The position numbers and the translations under genes were made by a program. The notes below the pieces were generated by a model. The model was given only the letters and a program-made list of their open reading frames with translations, searched no databases and was not told the origin of the DNA. Below are positions 21,106 through 33,319 of a DNA stretch of 64,000 bases, one piece after another (the first letter of the stretch is position 1; every line of letters begins with the position of its first letter). This stretch comes from Cyanophora paradoxa (lineage: Eukaryota > Glaucocystophyceae > Cyanophorales > Cyanophoraceae). The stretch lies in NCBI GenBank assembly GCA_004431415.1, contig QPMI01000560.1, positions 186,001 to 250,000 on the forward strand, given 5' to 3'.

Positions 21106-23842
21106 ATGTGCGATCCGGCCCTGAATCCCTCGAGAGCACTTGACTCGCGGTCCGCAGGGTGTTGGAGGTCCGCGGGTCCCGCGTTCCCGTGGCCTAGCGG
21201 TGCTGCCTTGAACCCGCTAACGAGCCGAGCAGGGCGTACAGGCACCCGGGCGACACGCCGGTCTCCGTGGAGAGCCTGGCGCGGATCGCGGGGGCGCCCT
21301 CCGAGCTGGTGGAGCGGGCGGCCGAGGCGCTCAAGGTCGGGCGGGACGACGCCTGCTCGTACGCCAAGTTTCTCGAGATCTTCTCCCTGTACCCGGCCCT
21401 CGTCGCCCCCGCCGCCCGCCTCTACGAGCGCGCCTCCGTGCCGCCGCCGGGCCCAGCCCCGGCGGCCCCGCCCTCGCCGCCCTCGCCAGGGCTGGCGCCC
21501 CGTAGCCCGCCCTACAAGGCCCCCCTCGCCTCCCTCTGGCGCCCGAAGTCCGCTTCCGTCGCGGCGGCCCTCGCCCCCGCCGCGCCCCGCGCCGCCCTCT
21601 CCTCCGAGCCGCACCGCAGCCCCGCGGACCGCCCCTCGAGCGCCGCCGCAGCCCTCGCCAGCCGCAGCGCCGCGGCGGCGGCCGCTGCTTCGGCGGCTGC
21701 GGCGGCGGCTGCGGCGGCAGCGGCGGGCGCGGAGGCGGAGCGGCGGCGGGCGTCGCGCACGCTGAGCAGCGCCAGCGCGAGCTCCGGAGGCTCCTCCGCC
21801 AGCCTCGAGGCCGCCCCGCTCAGCCCCGCCCCGCCGGCCCGCCGCTGGGCGGGCCGCCCGCCCCGGGAGTGCGGCGGCCGCGCGGGCCGGGTCGGCGGAG
21901 CTCGAGCGGCCGCCGCGGGGCCCGCGGCTGCAGGTCAGCGAATCGAGCGTGCGGCGCGGCGGCGCCGGCGCCGACGGGCCCCCGCTCCTGCGCGAGTATA
22001 ACCCGCCCTCGGAGCCGGCCGCTGCCGCCGCCGGCTTCTCGTCGCTGCAGCGTGCGTGCTCCGCCGCCGCGCCCCCGCCGCCGCCCGCGCGCCGCCGCCC
22101 ACGCGCGTGGCGCAGGGACGCTGAGCGCGTCGAGCGGGGCGAGCGGGGCGGATGGGCCGGAGGGGGCGGGCGGCGCCCGCTGGGGCGGACGCGGAGCCGG
22201 GCGAGCTCGGCCTCCAGCACGGCCGCCTCCCCGCGCTCCTCCTCCCCGGGGCGCCGCCCCAGCTCCCCAAGCCGCCCCCGCCCCTCCCCGTCCCCGCCTC
22301 CCCGCCCCGGCGCCCCACGTCGGCCGCCCCCGCCCGCGTGGCGCTGCTGCCGCCCTCGCCGCGGGGCCGTGCCCGGCGGCCCCCGCGGGGGCGCCGCTGG
22401 CGGAGGAGAAGGAGGACTCGGACGAGGATCCGCCGCCGCCCTCGGACGCCGCCCGCGGCCGGCCGAAGACGGCGGGCCGGCGGCGGGGGACGGGGCGGGC
22501 CGGGGCCGGGCCGGGGGCGCGCCCCGGGGGCCTCTCGGCGGCCGACGACCCGGACCCTGAGGAGGCGGCGGAGGCGGCGGACGCCTTCGAGGACGAGTTC
22601 CCCGAGGAGCCCTGGCCCCCCGCCCTCTCCCCGGCCCCCGAGGCAGGCTTCCGGCCCGCCTCCTGGGAGGACCTCCCGGAGGCCGGCGGCCTGCGCCCCT
22701 CGCTCGCCGCCGCCATCGTCCTCGGGCGCCCGCCGCCCTCCGCCGTCCCCGCCATCCGCTCCCACCGCACCCCATCCCACCGCCCCGCCAGCGCCGCCGC
22801 CGCCCGCCCCGGCAGCGCCGCCGCCGCCCGCCCCGGGAGCGGGGCGGCGGCGCGGCCCGGGAGCGGGGCGAGCGTGCGGTCGACGCCGCGGTTCTACCGA
22901 GGGCCGGGGGCCGAGCCGGCGCCGGCCCCCGAGGGGGCCACTTCGCGCACCCCGCCCCCTCGAGCCGCTCCGTCGCCTCCTCTTCGACCGCCCCGGGCCC
23001 GCCGCCCCGCCGCCCCATCCGCGGCCCTCCTCGGGGCCCCGTCCAGTCGCGCCCCGCCCCGGGCCTCGCTCGCGCCCCCGCCCGCGCCCCCGCCCCCCGC
23101 GGCTCCTCCTCCCTCCGCCACATCCCCCGCCTCACGGAGCCGGCCCCCGGGGCGCCCAGCGGCCGCCCTCGGCGCCCCCGGCCGCGCGCCAGGCCGCCGA
23201 GGCGGCGAGGGCGGAGGGCCCGCAGGCGTCGCCCTCGCCCTCGGCCTCGCCCGCGGGGCGCTTCCTGAGCAGCGTGAGCCAGCCGGGACCGTTGGTGCGG
23301 CGCCGCCGGCCGGGGAGCGCCCTGGCGCACCACGCGACGCTCCTCCCGCCCGGGGAGGGGCCGGGGTAGAGCTCGAGCCCCCGAGGAGCTGGTCGAGCTG
23401 CGCGCCTCGGGGCCCCCGCGTCCCTCGCGCCGGCCCCCTCCGCCGCCGCCGCCCGCAGCGCCCGCTCCGCCTCCTCCGAGGGCGCCGGGGCGCGGCCGCC
23501 GTCGCCGCCGGAGTCGGGGGCTACCGGCGGCAGCGGAGCTTCGTGCTGGCGGAGGGCTCGGACGCGCGGCGCATGGCCCACGAGGCGCTTCTCTTCGTCC
23601 TCGAGCACCGCTTCACCCGCCAGCCCCCGGCCCCCATCGACGTGCCCCCCGACGACCCGCCCCCCCCGCCCCCCGCCCCTGCGCCGGGGGAGCGGCCACA
23701 GGCGGCCGCCGCCGGCGCCGCGGCGCGGCCCTTGAGCGCGGGACCAGCGGTGGCGCGGCTGAACTTCGCCCCCCTGCACCTGAAGATGGCCCGCCCGCTC
23801 CTCTACGGGGCCCCCGCGCACCAGGCCGGCCCTGCTGTGTAG
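21106..23842 (+). CDS. Large low-complexity protein with conserved N-terminal segment, unknown
   Basis: Not recognised. The first exon starts at ATG 21106 (MCDPALNPSRALDSRSAG). The intron 21159-21232 joins it in frame to RHPGDTPVSVESLARIAG, followed by a compact, non-repetitive stretch (VGRDDACSYAKFLEIFSLYP) that looks like a small folded domain of about 70 residues. The rest is Ala/Pro/Ser/Arg-rich. It includes poly-Ala, an acidic patch (DDPDPEEAAEAADAFEDEF) and a short tandem motif of the form RPGSAAA repeated about four times near 22790-22880. The last exon has a folded-looking piece (RRMAHEALLFVLEHRF) and ends at 23842. Internal introns in the low-complexity part were not resolved. Function unknown. 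Confidence 0.55.
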
Positions 23843-24239
23843 CTTACCACAGCCTGCTGCTGGCAGTCTAGTACTTGCCACGGTGTTAGTGCCACGGTGC
23901 CTTCTAGCTCTAGTTCTAGTGCGATGTTCAATTTCTATTGATTTTTAGTGCGTGCCACGGTGCGAAGTCCGACGGTCCCGAGTCCGAGTCCGACCGAGTC
24001 CGCGCGGAGTGAAGGGAAGCGGGCCCGGGGTCGAATCTGAGGGTCGGGACTTCAAAACCTCTGAGCGATTTCGCGGCGAGCGGGCGCGCCTTTCTTCTCG
24101 ACGAGCGGCGGAGGCGGTGAGAGCTAAGCGAATCAGCGTGGACGCGGGCCTCACGGCCCAGAGTTACGGGGGGCGCGAGAGCGTCCCTCGACGCTAGAGA
24201 CCACGAGCCGCGTGCGGCCGGACAATCGATCAACACAGG
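23843..24239. other. Intergenic spacer with repeated GTGCCACGGTGC words
   Basis: No gene seen. The 12-bp word GTGCCACGGTGC occurs at 23889-23900 and 23952-23963, with a degenerate copy just before (about 23876). The remaining sequence is moderately GC-rich and should contain the promoter of the TPR gene that starts at 24240. Confidence 0.45.
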
Positions 24240-25661
24240 ATGTCGAGGAGACAGCTAATACAGGTCCGCAGCCCGCATGCTTCTCCTGCGTTGGCCGCTG
24301 ATCCTCTCCTGCAGGTCTTTTTCGTTGTAATAGTGGCTGTGTACTTCCTGCCGCGCTTCATGGCCGCGTTTGCGAGAACGCGGACAGGCACGCGCCCCCC
24401 TCTCGTCCCCCGCTGAGAGGCTGAGCCGAACGACGCAGCAGCGGATGGCCGAGCGCTCAACGACCTCATGGCCCCTCCCGACGAGCTGCCGCTCTACTCG
24501 GACGTTGAGAAGTGGCGGAACGCAGCATACACGCGCTTCCTGTCCGCGTTCGTGTCGAGCTCGGGCGGAAAGTCGCCGAGCGGGGAGGCGTTCGAGCACG
24601 GCTGGCACTACATCCGGAGCGGCGACGTAAAGAACGCCGTCAAGATGTTCAACCACGTATGTCCCCGCTTTTCGCCGCGAGTCCCGAACGCGCTGCGCGT
24701 TCCTCACGCCGCGCCCGCGCAGGCCTGGATCCTCGTGCGGCAGGCCTGCCCGCTGCTCCCGCGCCGCCGCCTCACGCAGGGGCCGGGCGGCGCAGGACCC
24801 GGAGAACCCGGACGTGTACCGGGGCTTCGCGGCGTCGCTGAACATGAAGGGGATGCACGACACGGCCCTCCGCTTCTTCGCCGAGGCGCACGTCCGCAGC
24901 CCGCTGAACACCACGTGCGCCCCGCCCGCTCGCTCCGGCCCCTTTCCAATCCTCTGACCGCGCGGTTCGTGCAGCGTCCTCATCGAGTTCGGGTGAGCAC
25001 TGCGGGCGGGGCGGGGCGGAGGGCGCTGGGCTGCGGGGCGGGGCGCCGCGGGGCGCGGGGGCGGCGCTGAGGGCGGTGGCGGGGCGCAGGCGGACGTACC
25101 TGCTGGCGGCGCGGCGGCGGGCGATGCTGGAGCGCAAGGAGAAGCCCGACGGGGCCCTCCTCGAGCGCGCCGTCATCTGCTTCCGCCGCGTCCGCCCGCC
25201 CCGCCCCGCCACGCCCCGCCCCGCCCCGCTCTCGCGCCCGGCGCCGACGGGCCGCAGGCGCTCGAGCTCAACTGCACCGAGCCGCTGCTCTACTTCTCCT
25301 ACGTGCGCCCGTCCCTTCCCGCCACGCCCGGCACCGCGCGCCCGGAACCGGGCGCCGAGGGGCGCGGCAGGCGGAGGCGGTGTTCTTCCAGGAGGAGTAC
25401 GCGGAGGCGTGGCAGTGGGCGGCGGAGGCGGAGCAGGCGGCCGGGACGACGCTGGGCGACGTCTTCACCTCCGAGGGGCGCCAGTTCGTCGAGGCCCTCA
25501 CCAAGAAGCTGCCCCGCCCCGCCGCCGTGAAGCCACCCAAGGCCCCCGCCAAGGCGGCCGGCGCCCTGCCCGTCGTCGTCGGGCGCGGCCTCCTCGAGGA
25601 GCTCGGCCTCCCCGCCGGGGGGCGAATACGGCCGCCCTCGCCCAGCGACTTCGAGGGGTAG
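24240..25661 (+). CDS. Membrane-anchored TPR-like protein, unknown
   Basis: ATG 24240 opens a very short first exon (MSRRQLIQ). The intron 24264-24314 joins it to a strong hydrophobic span (VFFVVIVAVYFLPRF), so the protein is probably N-terminally anchored with the rest in the cytosol or in an organelle. A GC-AG intron (24388-24438) leads to NDLMAPPDELPLYSDVEKW. Helical-repeat exons follow with TPR-like spacing of aromatic and small residues: FEHGWHYIRSGDVKNAVKMF, ENPDVYRGFAASLNMKGMHD, TALRFFAEAHVRSP, and AVFFQEEYAEAWQWAAEAEQ. The tail is Lys/Pro/Ala-rich (KPPKAPAKAAG). There are at least six exons, some joins between 24780 and 25380 being approximate. No specific family identified. Confidence 0.6.
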
Positions 25662-25970
25662 CGCTCCCCGCCGCCCCGTGTACACTATCGTTCTTAGTAG
25701 CTATATCAGTGAAACCTTGAGACTCGCGAACGCCTCCAGCTCGGCACCCAGACTTCAGGCAGGGGGGGGGATTAGAGGGGAGTACGTGATCACTGAAGCA
25801 ACTTCGCAACTCTTGATTCCTTGCATGCGCAGTCCCGGCGTCGTCCCTATTTGCAGAAGCTAAGCTCCAGTGACAAGTCCGTTGCAGCTCAGGCGCGCCT
25901 TGGAAATAGCTAGAGTAAGGCAGCTGTGGCCGACACCAACCCCAGCGAGAGGTAGCCGGCTAGAGCAGCA
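25662..25970. other. Intergenic spacer
   Basis: About 310 bp between two plus-strand genes, less GC-rich than its surroundings. No RNA gene, repeat or coding pattern is seen. It presumably contains the end of the TPR gene transcript and the promoter of the next gene. Confidence 0.4.
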
Positions 25971-27823
25971 ATGGGGCTCGGCACGGCCATCATGGAGGAT
26001 CCTGTGCCGCTGCCCTGGTTTGACTCGGTCACGCGCTCTCCGGTCCTGCCGCCGGCGGCTGCCCAGCACGAAGAGCCGCTCCTCGTCTTCGAGACGCTCA
26101 GCAGCCTCATCCCGCCGTCATCTTCGGCAGCCAGCCTCTCCATGCTGGGATCGCCCTCTCGGCCATTCAGGTATTCAGGCCCCGCGCCCGCCCGCTGTGA
26201 GTTCTGAGCGCGCTCCAGCGCGAGCGCGGCGAGGATAAGGCAGCCGGTCGCCCTCCAAAAACACAGGCTCGGGGTCGGAGGCTATCCGGTTATTCGCGCG
26301 CCGGCGCGGACGCTGGAGCTGAGCGACCCCTTGTCGCCGATGCGGACGCCGCCCGCCGCTTCCTCGGCCCGCACCCTCATGCGGTCGCCTCCCTCGGCGC
26401 ACCCCATCTCCCACCTCGCCCCGCGTGCGTGGCCCCGACCGTGGCGCAAGGCCCCAGCGCCCGCCTCACAGCATCGCCGCAGCATCGCCCCAGCCGCACC
26501 CCTCCTCCCCCCACCGGGCGGCCTCGCCCGGGGGCGCAGACAGCGAGGGCAACACGCCGGTGCGCACGCGCGTGCGCGGGCGAGGGGCCCCCGCTGGGGC
26601 CGCGGCCGGGCGCCCGAGCCGCCCCGCGCCAGATCCACCACAAGGACCCGTACGTGGAGAGCCTCATCTCGCGCTGGGAGGCCGCCATGTCGCCCCTCGT
26701 CTGCAGCGCCCAGAAGCCCACCCTCGAGGCCCGCCCGCCCCGCCCCGCCCCGGCCCGCCCTGGGCCCCCCGGCCTCCGCTGAGGGCGGCGGCAGGGTTTG
26801 AGGGCGGCGCTGAAGGAGCGGTCGTCGTGGGGCGCGCGCGGCGTCCTCCGCTCCTACTCGGCCGCCGAGCTCGCCGCCCACGAGGCCTTCCCCGGCAGGA
26901 AGCTCTTCGGCCTCGACGAGGAGGGCGGGGGCCCCGCCCCGCGCGGCCCCCGCCCCGGCACGTCCCCCATGGGCGGGAGCCCCGCCCGCGGCCTGCGGCG
27001 CATGGCCCGCGGGGCGCAGACGCAGTCGGCGTCGAGCCTCCCGCGGCGGGCCCCGCCGCCGCCGCCGTCGCCGCCGCCGGCGGTGGACGCCGAGGAGGCG
27101 GCGATGGCGGCGGAGATGGAGGCGGCGCGGCGGCGGAAGCCGTTCCGCGTGGACCCGAAGCACCCGCGGATGACGCGGGCGGCGATCATGCGGGAGGGGG
27201 CCTCCCGCGACAAGCTCCGCGACTTCGAGCTCTGGCGCATCAAGACGGCGGAGACGAGGAGCAGGAAGGAGGAGGAGGCGGCGCGGGCGGCCGAGTTCGA
27301 CCCGATGGCGCAGCAGCGGCGGCGGAGCTCGGCGCTGGAGGCGGAGGAGCTGGCGAAGGCGAACCACGTGATCCGCAAGGCGGCGCTGGACGAGGAGCGG
27401 CTCAAGGCCATGGAGGCGATGCGGGAGGAGATCGCCGAGTTCATCGTCCGCCGCCCCAAGCGCACCGACGCCCCCCACGCCGCCATGCGCAAGAAGTCCC
27501 AGGAGGAGGAGGAGGCCGAGGAGGCCACGCGGCAGCGCTTTGGCATCCCCTCCGCCTCAGAGGTGGCGGCCATCACGGCCCTCTCGGCGGACCTGCAGCG
27601 GCGCAAGCTGCAGCTGCTCGAGGAGGAGCTGGTGACGAAGATGGCGGAGACGCTGCGCTCGGGGGACGAGGAGAGCTTCCTCGCCATCTACGACCTCATC
27701 CCCGACGTCTTCGAGTCGAAGCGCGTGTACCAGATGAAGGCCCGCGCCCGCCGCCTCGCGGGTTTAGCAGCCTTGACAAAAACGGCCGACGAGGTGTTCG
27801 TCGACGATACCTCCCGCGCCTAG
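25971..27823 (+). CDS. Charged coiled-coil protein, unknown
   Basis: Starts at ATG 25971 (MGLGTAIMEDPVPLPWFDS). Several short exons follow; recognisable pieces are ARTLELSDPLSPMRTPP and IHHKDPYVESLISRWEAAMS. The last long exon runs from about 26800 to the stop at 27821-27823. It is rich in Glu/Arg/Ala heptad-like stretches (EEAAMAAEMEAARRRKPF, ALDEERLKAMEAMREEIAEF, RRKLQLLEEELVTKMAETL), which suggests an elongated coiled coil. The segment RVDPKHPRMTRAAIMREGAS lies between them and may be the most specific part for family searches. A cytoskeletal or flagellar role would be a guess. The coding assignment of the last exon is safe, with its frame open for over 330 codons and strongly biased. Confidence 0.6.
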
Positions 27824-28076
27824 CCGCCCACACACCCCCGCCCCCTTCCTCTCGATCTATTGCCTGTGTATGCATCCGCGAATCGTCATCCGATCCGCGT
27901 TTCGGAGCTCGATGGCGCTGGCACATTCGCAACGCTCAGCCTTGCTTGCTTTCGGGGCGTCATTCGTGAGCGGGGGTAGCTAAAGGTGCATTCAGAGATC
28001 GCGGCGGGTACAGGAGGCGGGCTCTGTGCATGTACAGGGTTGGGGCGGGGCTGGCGCGCGGGGGCGCGGGGCGGCC

Positions 28077-31000
28077 TCAGAACTCGAGGAAGATGCGTTT
28101 CTTGCCGTTCTCCCCGATGCGGTACTCCAGGCTCCGCGTGTTGGGGAAGAAGGGCAGCTGGGGGGGAGCGGGCGTCGGGCAACGAAGAGGGGGAGGGGCG
28201 GGGAGGGGAGGGCGGACCGGCTGGCCGACGAGGGCCTCGTAGTTGCGGCGGATGTGGGCGATGACCGAGCCCTGCGGGTCGCCCCGCAGGAGGTAGTCCC
28301 GGTCGCTCGGGATGTGCAGCGCGAAGCGCTTGTCACCCTGCCCCGCCGCGCTCACCCGCGCGATGCTCACCAGGTCCACCCGCCAGTCCAGCTTCATCGT
28401 CCTGCGGCCCCGCGTGAGCGCTTGGAGCCGGCGCGCGGGGCGGGGCGCGGGGCGGGGCGCCGCACTTGGGGGCGAGGGCGTAGACGGCGCGGTCGGTGAC
28501 GGCGATGACCTGCGGCTCGGGCTTGCCGCTCCGGTAGCCGATCTTCTCGAGCTGCTCGCTGTACGTGACGGTCTCCTGGGTGCCGCCCTCGGCGCGCAGG
28601 ACGCGCTGCAGGGCGGGGTTGGCGCCCAGGCGCAGGTGGTCCCCGCTCTGCTGCAGCGTCGCCCGCAGGCTCGCGTTCGCGGCGAGGAACTGGCTCGACG
28701 TCGCCTCGCCCTCCGCCGGCGAGCCCGTCGACCGCGGCGGCTGCTGCTGCGCCGCCGCCGCCGCCGGCATTGCCAGCGTGACGTCGCCGGGGCCGGCGGG
28801 GCGCTGGAAGGCCGACTGCTGGGGGCCCGGGCCCGGGGCGGGCGGGGCCGGCGCCCTCGGGGAAGTCGAGGCGGCGGGGGGCGCGGGGCTGCTGGATGCG
28901 CGACTGCACGCTCGCCTGCAGCGCCTCAAGGCTCGCCCCGGCGGCAGCGAGCCCGAGCCCTCCTCGAACGAGCGCCGCCCCGCGAACGGCCCCTGCGGCG
29001 GCTGCAGCGGCGCCTGCATCGTCGGCTGCGGCTGCAGCGGCGCCTGCAGCGGCTGCGGCGGCGGCGGCGGAGGCTGGGCGGGCTGGAGGAGGGGCGGCGG
29101 GGCGCGGAAGGCGGAGGAGTGCGGGTGGGCCTGGACGGGGGAGAGGGCGCGGGAGCGGCGGGCCTCCTCGAGGGCGGCGCGCTCGCGGGCGAGCTCCTGC
29201 ACGATCTCGCGCTCCTTGGCGAGCTGCCGGCGCCGGCGGCGGGCGCGCTGGCGCCAGAGGACGTAGCGCCACCACGCCTGGATCTTGAAGGCGGCCGCGT
29301 GGCGCCGCTGCATCACCTCCATCGAGCGCGCGTTCGGGCGCTGCCGCTGCGGGAGCCGGCTCGGGTGCTGCACCCGCGGCGGCGACGCCGAGTACCCAGG
29401 GGCCGGGGCCTCATCGCGGGCCCCAAGCTGGCTGCTCTTGGGGCCCGCCACGGAGTTTTTTGGCTGGGCCTGGGTCTGGGGCGCCCGCTGCTGGGAGGCG
29501 CGCATGGGGGAGACCCCCGTGTTGGTCCGGTTCCGCACGGGGCTTGTGCTCACCGACGGCGGCACGCTCTCCCCGAACGCGCTCCCCGCCCGGCTCCCAG
29601 CCGGCCGCCCCTGCCGCGACGCCCGCACCGGCACCGGCTGCCGCGCCGCCTGCACCCCGTACGGGTCCTGCCCCCCGCCGCCCCCGCCGGGCCCGCCCCC
29701 GCCGCCGCCGCCCGAGCCGGGGAAGGTGACGCGGTTGCTCTTCGGGCTGGGCGGCTTGTTGTCGACGCCGAGGAGGGCGCGCACGCTCTCCACGCCGGCC
29801 CGCAGCAGCTTCATCGCGGGGTTCTCCTCCTCCTCCGGCTGCTGCTGCGCCGGGTACGTCGGCGTGTACCCCCCCGGCGCCCCGTAGGTCCCGATCTGGG
29901 GCTGCTGCTGCGGGGCGTAGGCGCCCTGAGGCGGGGCCCCGTACGCGGGGGCCGGCTGGTACTGCTGCGGCATGCCGTACGCCTGCTGCAGGGCCGCCGT
30001 GTACGGCTGCGCCCCGTACGGTAGCGCACCCGCGCCAGGGGCCGCCCAGACGTTCGGCGCCTGCAACGGCGGCGGCTGCGCGGGGCCGGGCCCGAGGCCC
30101 GGGCCGCCGCTGCGGGAGGCGGCGCCGTAGACGCCGGCGGCGGTCGGGGGCGCGACGCGGGGCGGCTGTGCTGCTCCATGGCCGAGGGGCGAGACTGAGG
30201 CCGCCCGGGCTGGCGGGGCCAGCGGGGCGAACGGCTCCGAGTCGACGTGGATCTGGCGGGCGTCTTGCGCCCCTCGGCGGCGGCCTGCGCGGCGGCGGCG
30301 GCGCGGTCGGCGGCCCTGTCGGCGGCGCGGTCGGCGGCGCGCTCAGCGGCGCGGTCGGCGGCGTCCTGCTGGGCGGCGGCCTCCTGGGCCTGCTGGAGGA
30401 GCTGCTGGGAGAGGCCCGAGGGGGTGCGGGCGACCCACTTGTTGTCCAGCTCCGCGATCTCCAGGTTCGCGTCCTCCAGCTCGGCCCGCAGCAGGTAGAT
30501 CTCGTCCGTCGTCTCGCCCCGGGCCGCGAGCTGGGCCATGAGGGAGGAGAGCTGCGCCGCCGTCTCCTGCAGCATCTCGACCTTGCGCGTGTCGGCGGCG
30601 AACTCGAGGTTGTCGAGCTCGCCCTTCAGCTCGTCCTGCTCGTTCCGCAGCGCCTCGAGGTTCGTCAGGATGCCGTCCATCGTCGCCCCGATGTTGTGCA
30701 GCTCCATCTCGTACCGCGACTGCCCGCCCGCCCGCCGCGTCAGAGAGGGGCGGGGCGGGGCGAGCGAGCGGGGGCGGGCGGCGGGCTCGCCTTCTCCTCG
30801 CGGAGGGCCTTCATGGAGGCCTCGAGCTCGGTGGTGCGGCGGATCTGGCTCACGGGCGCCCCGCCCGCCTCCCGCGTCGCCGCCACCCCCTCCGCCTTCT
30901 CCTTGTGCAGCGCCACCTTGTTCACTGCGCGCGGGGAAAAGGCGTGAGCGCCTGGCCGAGCGGCGCGGGGCGGGGCGGGGCGGGGCGCACTGGTCTTGAA

Positions 31001-33246
31001 GAGGAGGCCGGTGAGGGCCTTCTCGCGCTCGAGCTCGGGGATGTGGGCGTCGAGCTCGGCGACCTTGAGCTTGTACTGCGCCGCCTCGCGCTGCAGGTTG
31101 AGGAGGCGGCGGGAGAGGCGGTCCTGCTCCTCCTCGTTCTTGCGCATGCGGGCCTTGGCCTCGTCGATCCCCTTCTTCTCCTCCTCGTACATGACGCGGA
31201 GCTGCTGGCGGCGCTGGATGGCGTCCCCGATGAGCTTGTTCCGCTCCAGCGCGATCTTCACGTAGGCGTTCATCGCGTCGATCTCCGTCTGGATCTGGTT
31301 CACCCCCTCGTTGAGCAGCAGGTCCTCGGACCGCAGCTTCTCCATCTCCTCCTCGAGCCGCGCCTGCTCCGCCCGCAGCGCCTCCTCGTCCCGCGCGCAC
31401 TCCCCCTCCAGGTCCTGGATGTCCTGCCGCTTCTGCGACAGCCGCTGCAGGTGCGGCGCGTATCTGGCCCCACGCCCCGCCCCGTCAGCGCCCGCCCCGG
31501 CCCGCGGCGGCGCGACGCGGGGGCGGCTCGCCTGGCCTCCTCGGCGCGGATGCGCTCGTTGGCGGAGTTGATGGTGTTCTTGCAGGCGTTCTGCTCGTCC
31601 TGCTTGGCGCGGACGAGCTGCATGAGGGCGTCGATCTCGGCCTGCAGCGAGTCCGACTTGGTGGAGGCCTTGTCGCGCTCGGAGACGAGGTCCTTGGTGT
31701 TGTCCGCGATGGCCCCCTGGATCTCCCCCTCCTCCTCCTCCACCAGCTGCAGGTCCAGCTCCACGTGGCTCCGGATGCTCCGGATCCGCTCCGACTCCGC
31801 CTGGATCGCGTCCTGCGCCCCCGCCGCCCCTCAGCCCCCGCGGGGGCGCGGCGCGGGGCCGGGCGGGGCGGGGGCGGGGGCGTGCCTGGCGGCGGACGGT
31901 GTCGGCGGTGCGGGCCTCCCAGTAGGCCTCACGCTGGGACTCGTTCTGGAACTTGAGGTCCGCCAGCCGCGTCGCGCACTGCTGCTGGATCCGGTTCTCC
32001 TCCTGCGAGAGCTTCACCTGCGCCCGCGCCCAGGGTCAGCGCGCCGGCGGGGCCCGGGCGGGGCGGGGGCGGGCGGGCCTTCTGGGCGAGGAGGTCCTCG
32101 TAGTCCTGGATGGCGATGGAGTACTCGCGCTCGAGGGCGGCCATCTTCTCCTTCAGGCGGTCCTCCTCGGCCATCAGGCCCTGGGCGACCTCGAAGTGCT
32201 CCTGGTTGATCGCCGCCTCCTGCGCGTCCTCGTTCGCCCGCAGCGACGACAGCAGCTGGTTGATCTGCCGCTTCAGCTGCCGCCGCTCGTCGATCGAGCG
32301 CCGCTGCCGCCCCCCGAGCGCCGCCCACTGCTGCCGCAGGAGGTCCAGCTCCCGCTCCGCCTGCATGCGGATCCGCTTTGCCTGCTCTTTTGGAGGAAGG
32401 AGCTCCGTCGCCGGCTGCGGAGTCGGCTGCTGCAGCGAGGGCCTCGTCCCCAGACCCGCCGCCGCCGCCGCGGAAGAAGGAACGCGCCCCGGCGAGGGGT
32501 CCCTCCGACCACTGAGAGCGCCAGCACCACCCGAGGACGAATACGACGCATCAGCGCCGACATTCTTCAGCTCGGGAACCCGATACGACGCCTGCGGGCC
32601 GCTCACGCTGACCGCTGGACTCGTGCCGGCCGGAGCCTGGCCGGGCTGGCCGGGAGCGCGACTTGAGCTAGGCGCGCTGGATCCTCCAATCGGCCCCGCT
32701 ACAGAGAACACAGATACTCCGCCGTCCTGGCTCTGGTGCGCAGCCAGTGAGCGCTCATGGACGAAAAACAAACTCTTGGCCCGCGCACTCGCTTCGGAGC
32801 GTCCCCTTGCGCCGGCTGCGAGCCGAAACCCGAAGAAGGCAGCTCCGAGAACTGCGGAAAGACGCACGGATCAGCTTGGGCAGGCGGGCGGAATTGATCG
32901 AGCTAAGCGATGAAACGAACCTTTGGTCCGGAGGAAGCTGCGGGAGCATCGGTTCGTAGCGTTCTGTCACTATCCCGCGATGCCCGCTCGGCTGCGGCGG
33001 TCTGCTCGAGCCTAGCTGGCTCCGATGTGGCCTCGGCCCTCGTCGCCGAGACTTCTCCACCGGGGCGGGGCGAGGGATCAGCCCTCGGCTTCGGCTGCTG
33101 CGACTGCCATGCCTGCGAGGCCCGGAAATCGTCAGCCTCGGGTGCCTCGGCGAGGCGTCTCGGCACCCCGCCCGAAAACTGCGAGGGGTCGGAAGCACCT
33201 TTCGCAAGGCTTCTAACTTCGCCTTTAGATCATCCGACGTCTGCAT
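28077..33246 (-). CDS. Long coiled-coil protein with IQ motif and C-terminal myosin-I TH1 domain
   Basis: Starts at ATG 33246 (MQTSDDLKAKLEALRK). After a Ser/Pro-rich region, an extended coiled coil covers about 32450-30430 (KRIRMQAERELDLLRQQW, ARLEEEMEKLRSEDLLLNEG, DELKGELDNLEFAADTRK), cut by short introns. A Gln/Pro/Tyr-rich stretch near 30060-29880 follows. An IQ motif lies near 29300-29210 (AAFKIQAWWRYVLWRQRAR), which would bind calmodulin-like proteins. The C-terminus (about 28600-28077) matches the lipid-binding TH1 tail of class I myosins: PQVIAVTDRAVYAL, KLDWRVDLVSIARVS and FPNTRSLEYRIGENGKKR. No myosin motor (GESGAGKT, SWITCH motifs) is encoded. A membrane-cytoskeleton linker is inferred. 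Near 30200-30300 the frame shifts in an Ala-rich run, so two adjacent genes cannot be excluded. Confidence 0.6.
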
Positions 33247-33319
33247 CGTCGTGCGTGCGCCGTGCTAGCAGGACATACCGTTGCCTGGTCGAAACTGCAT
33301 ACCCCCCGCCGATCGAGGA

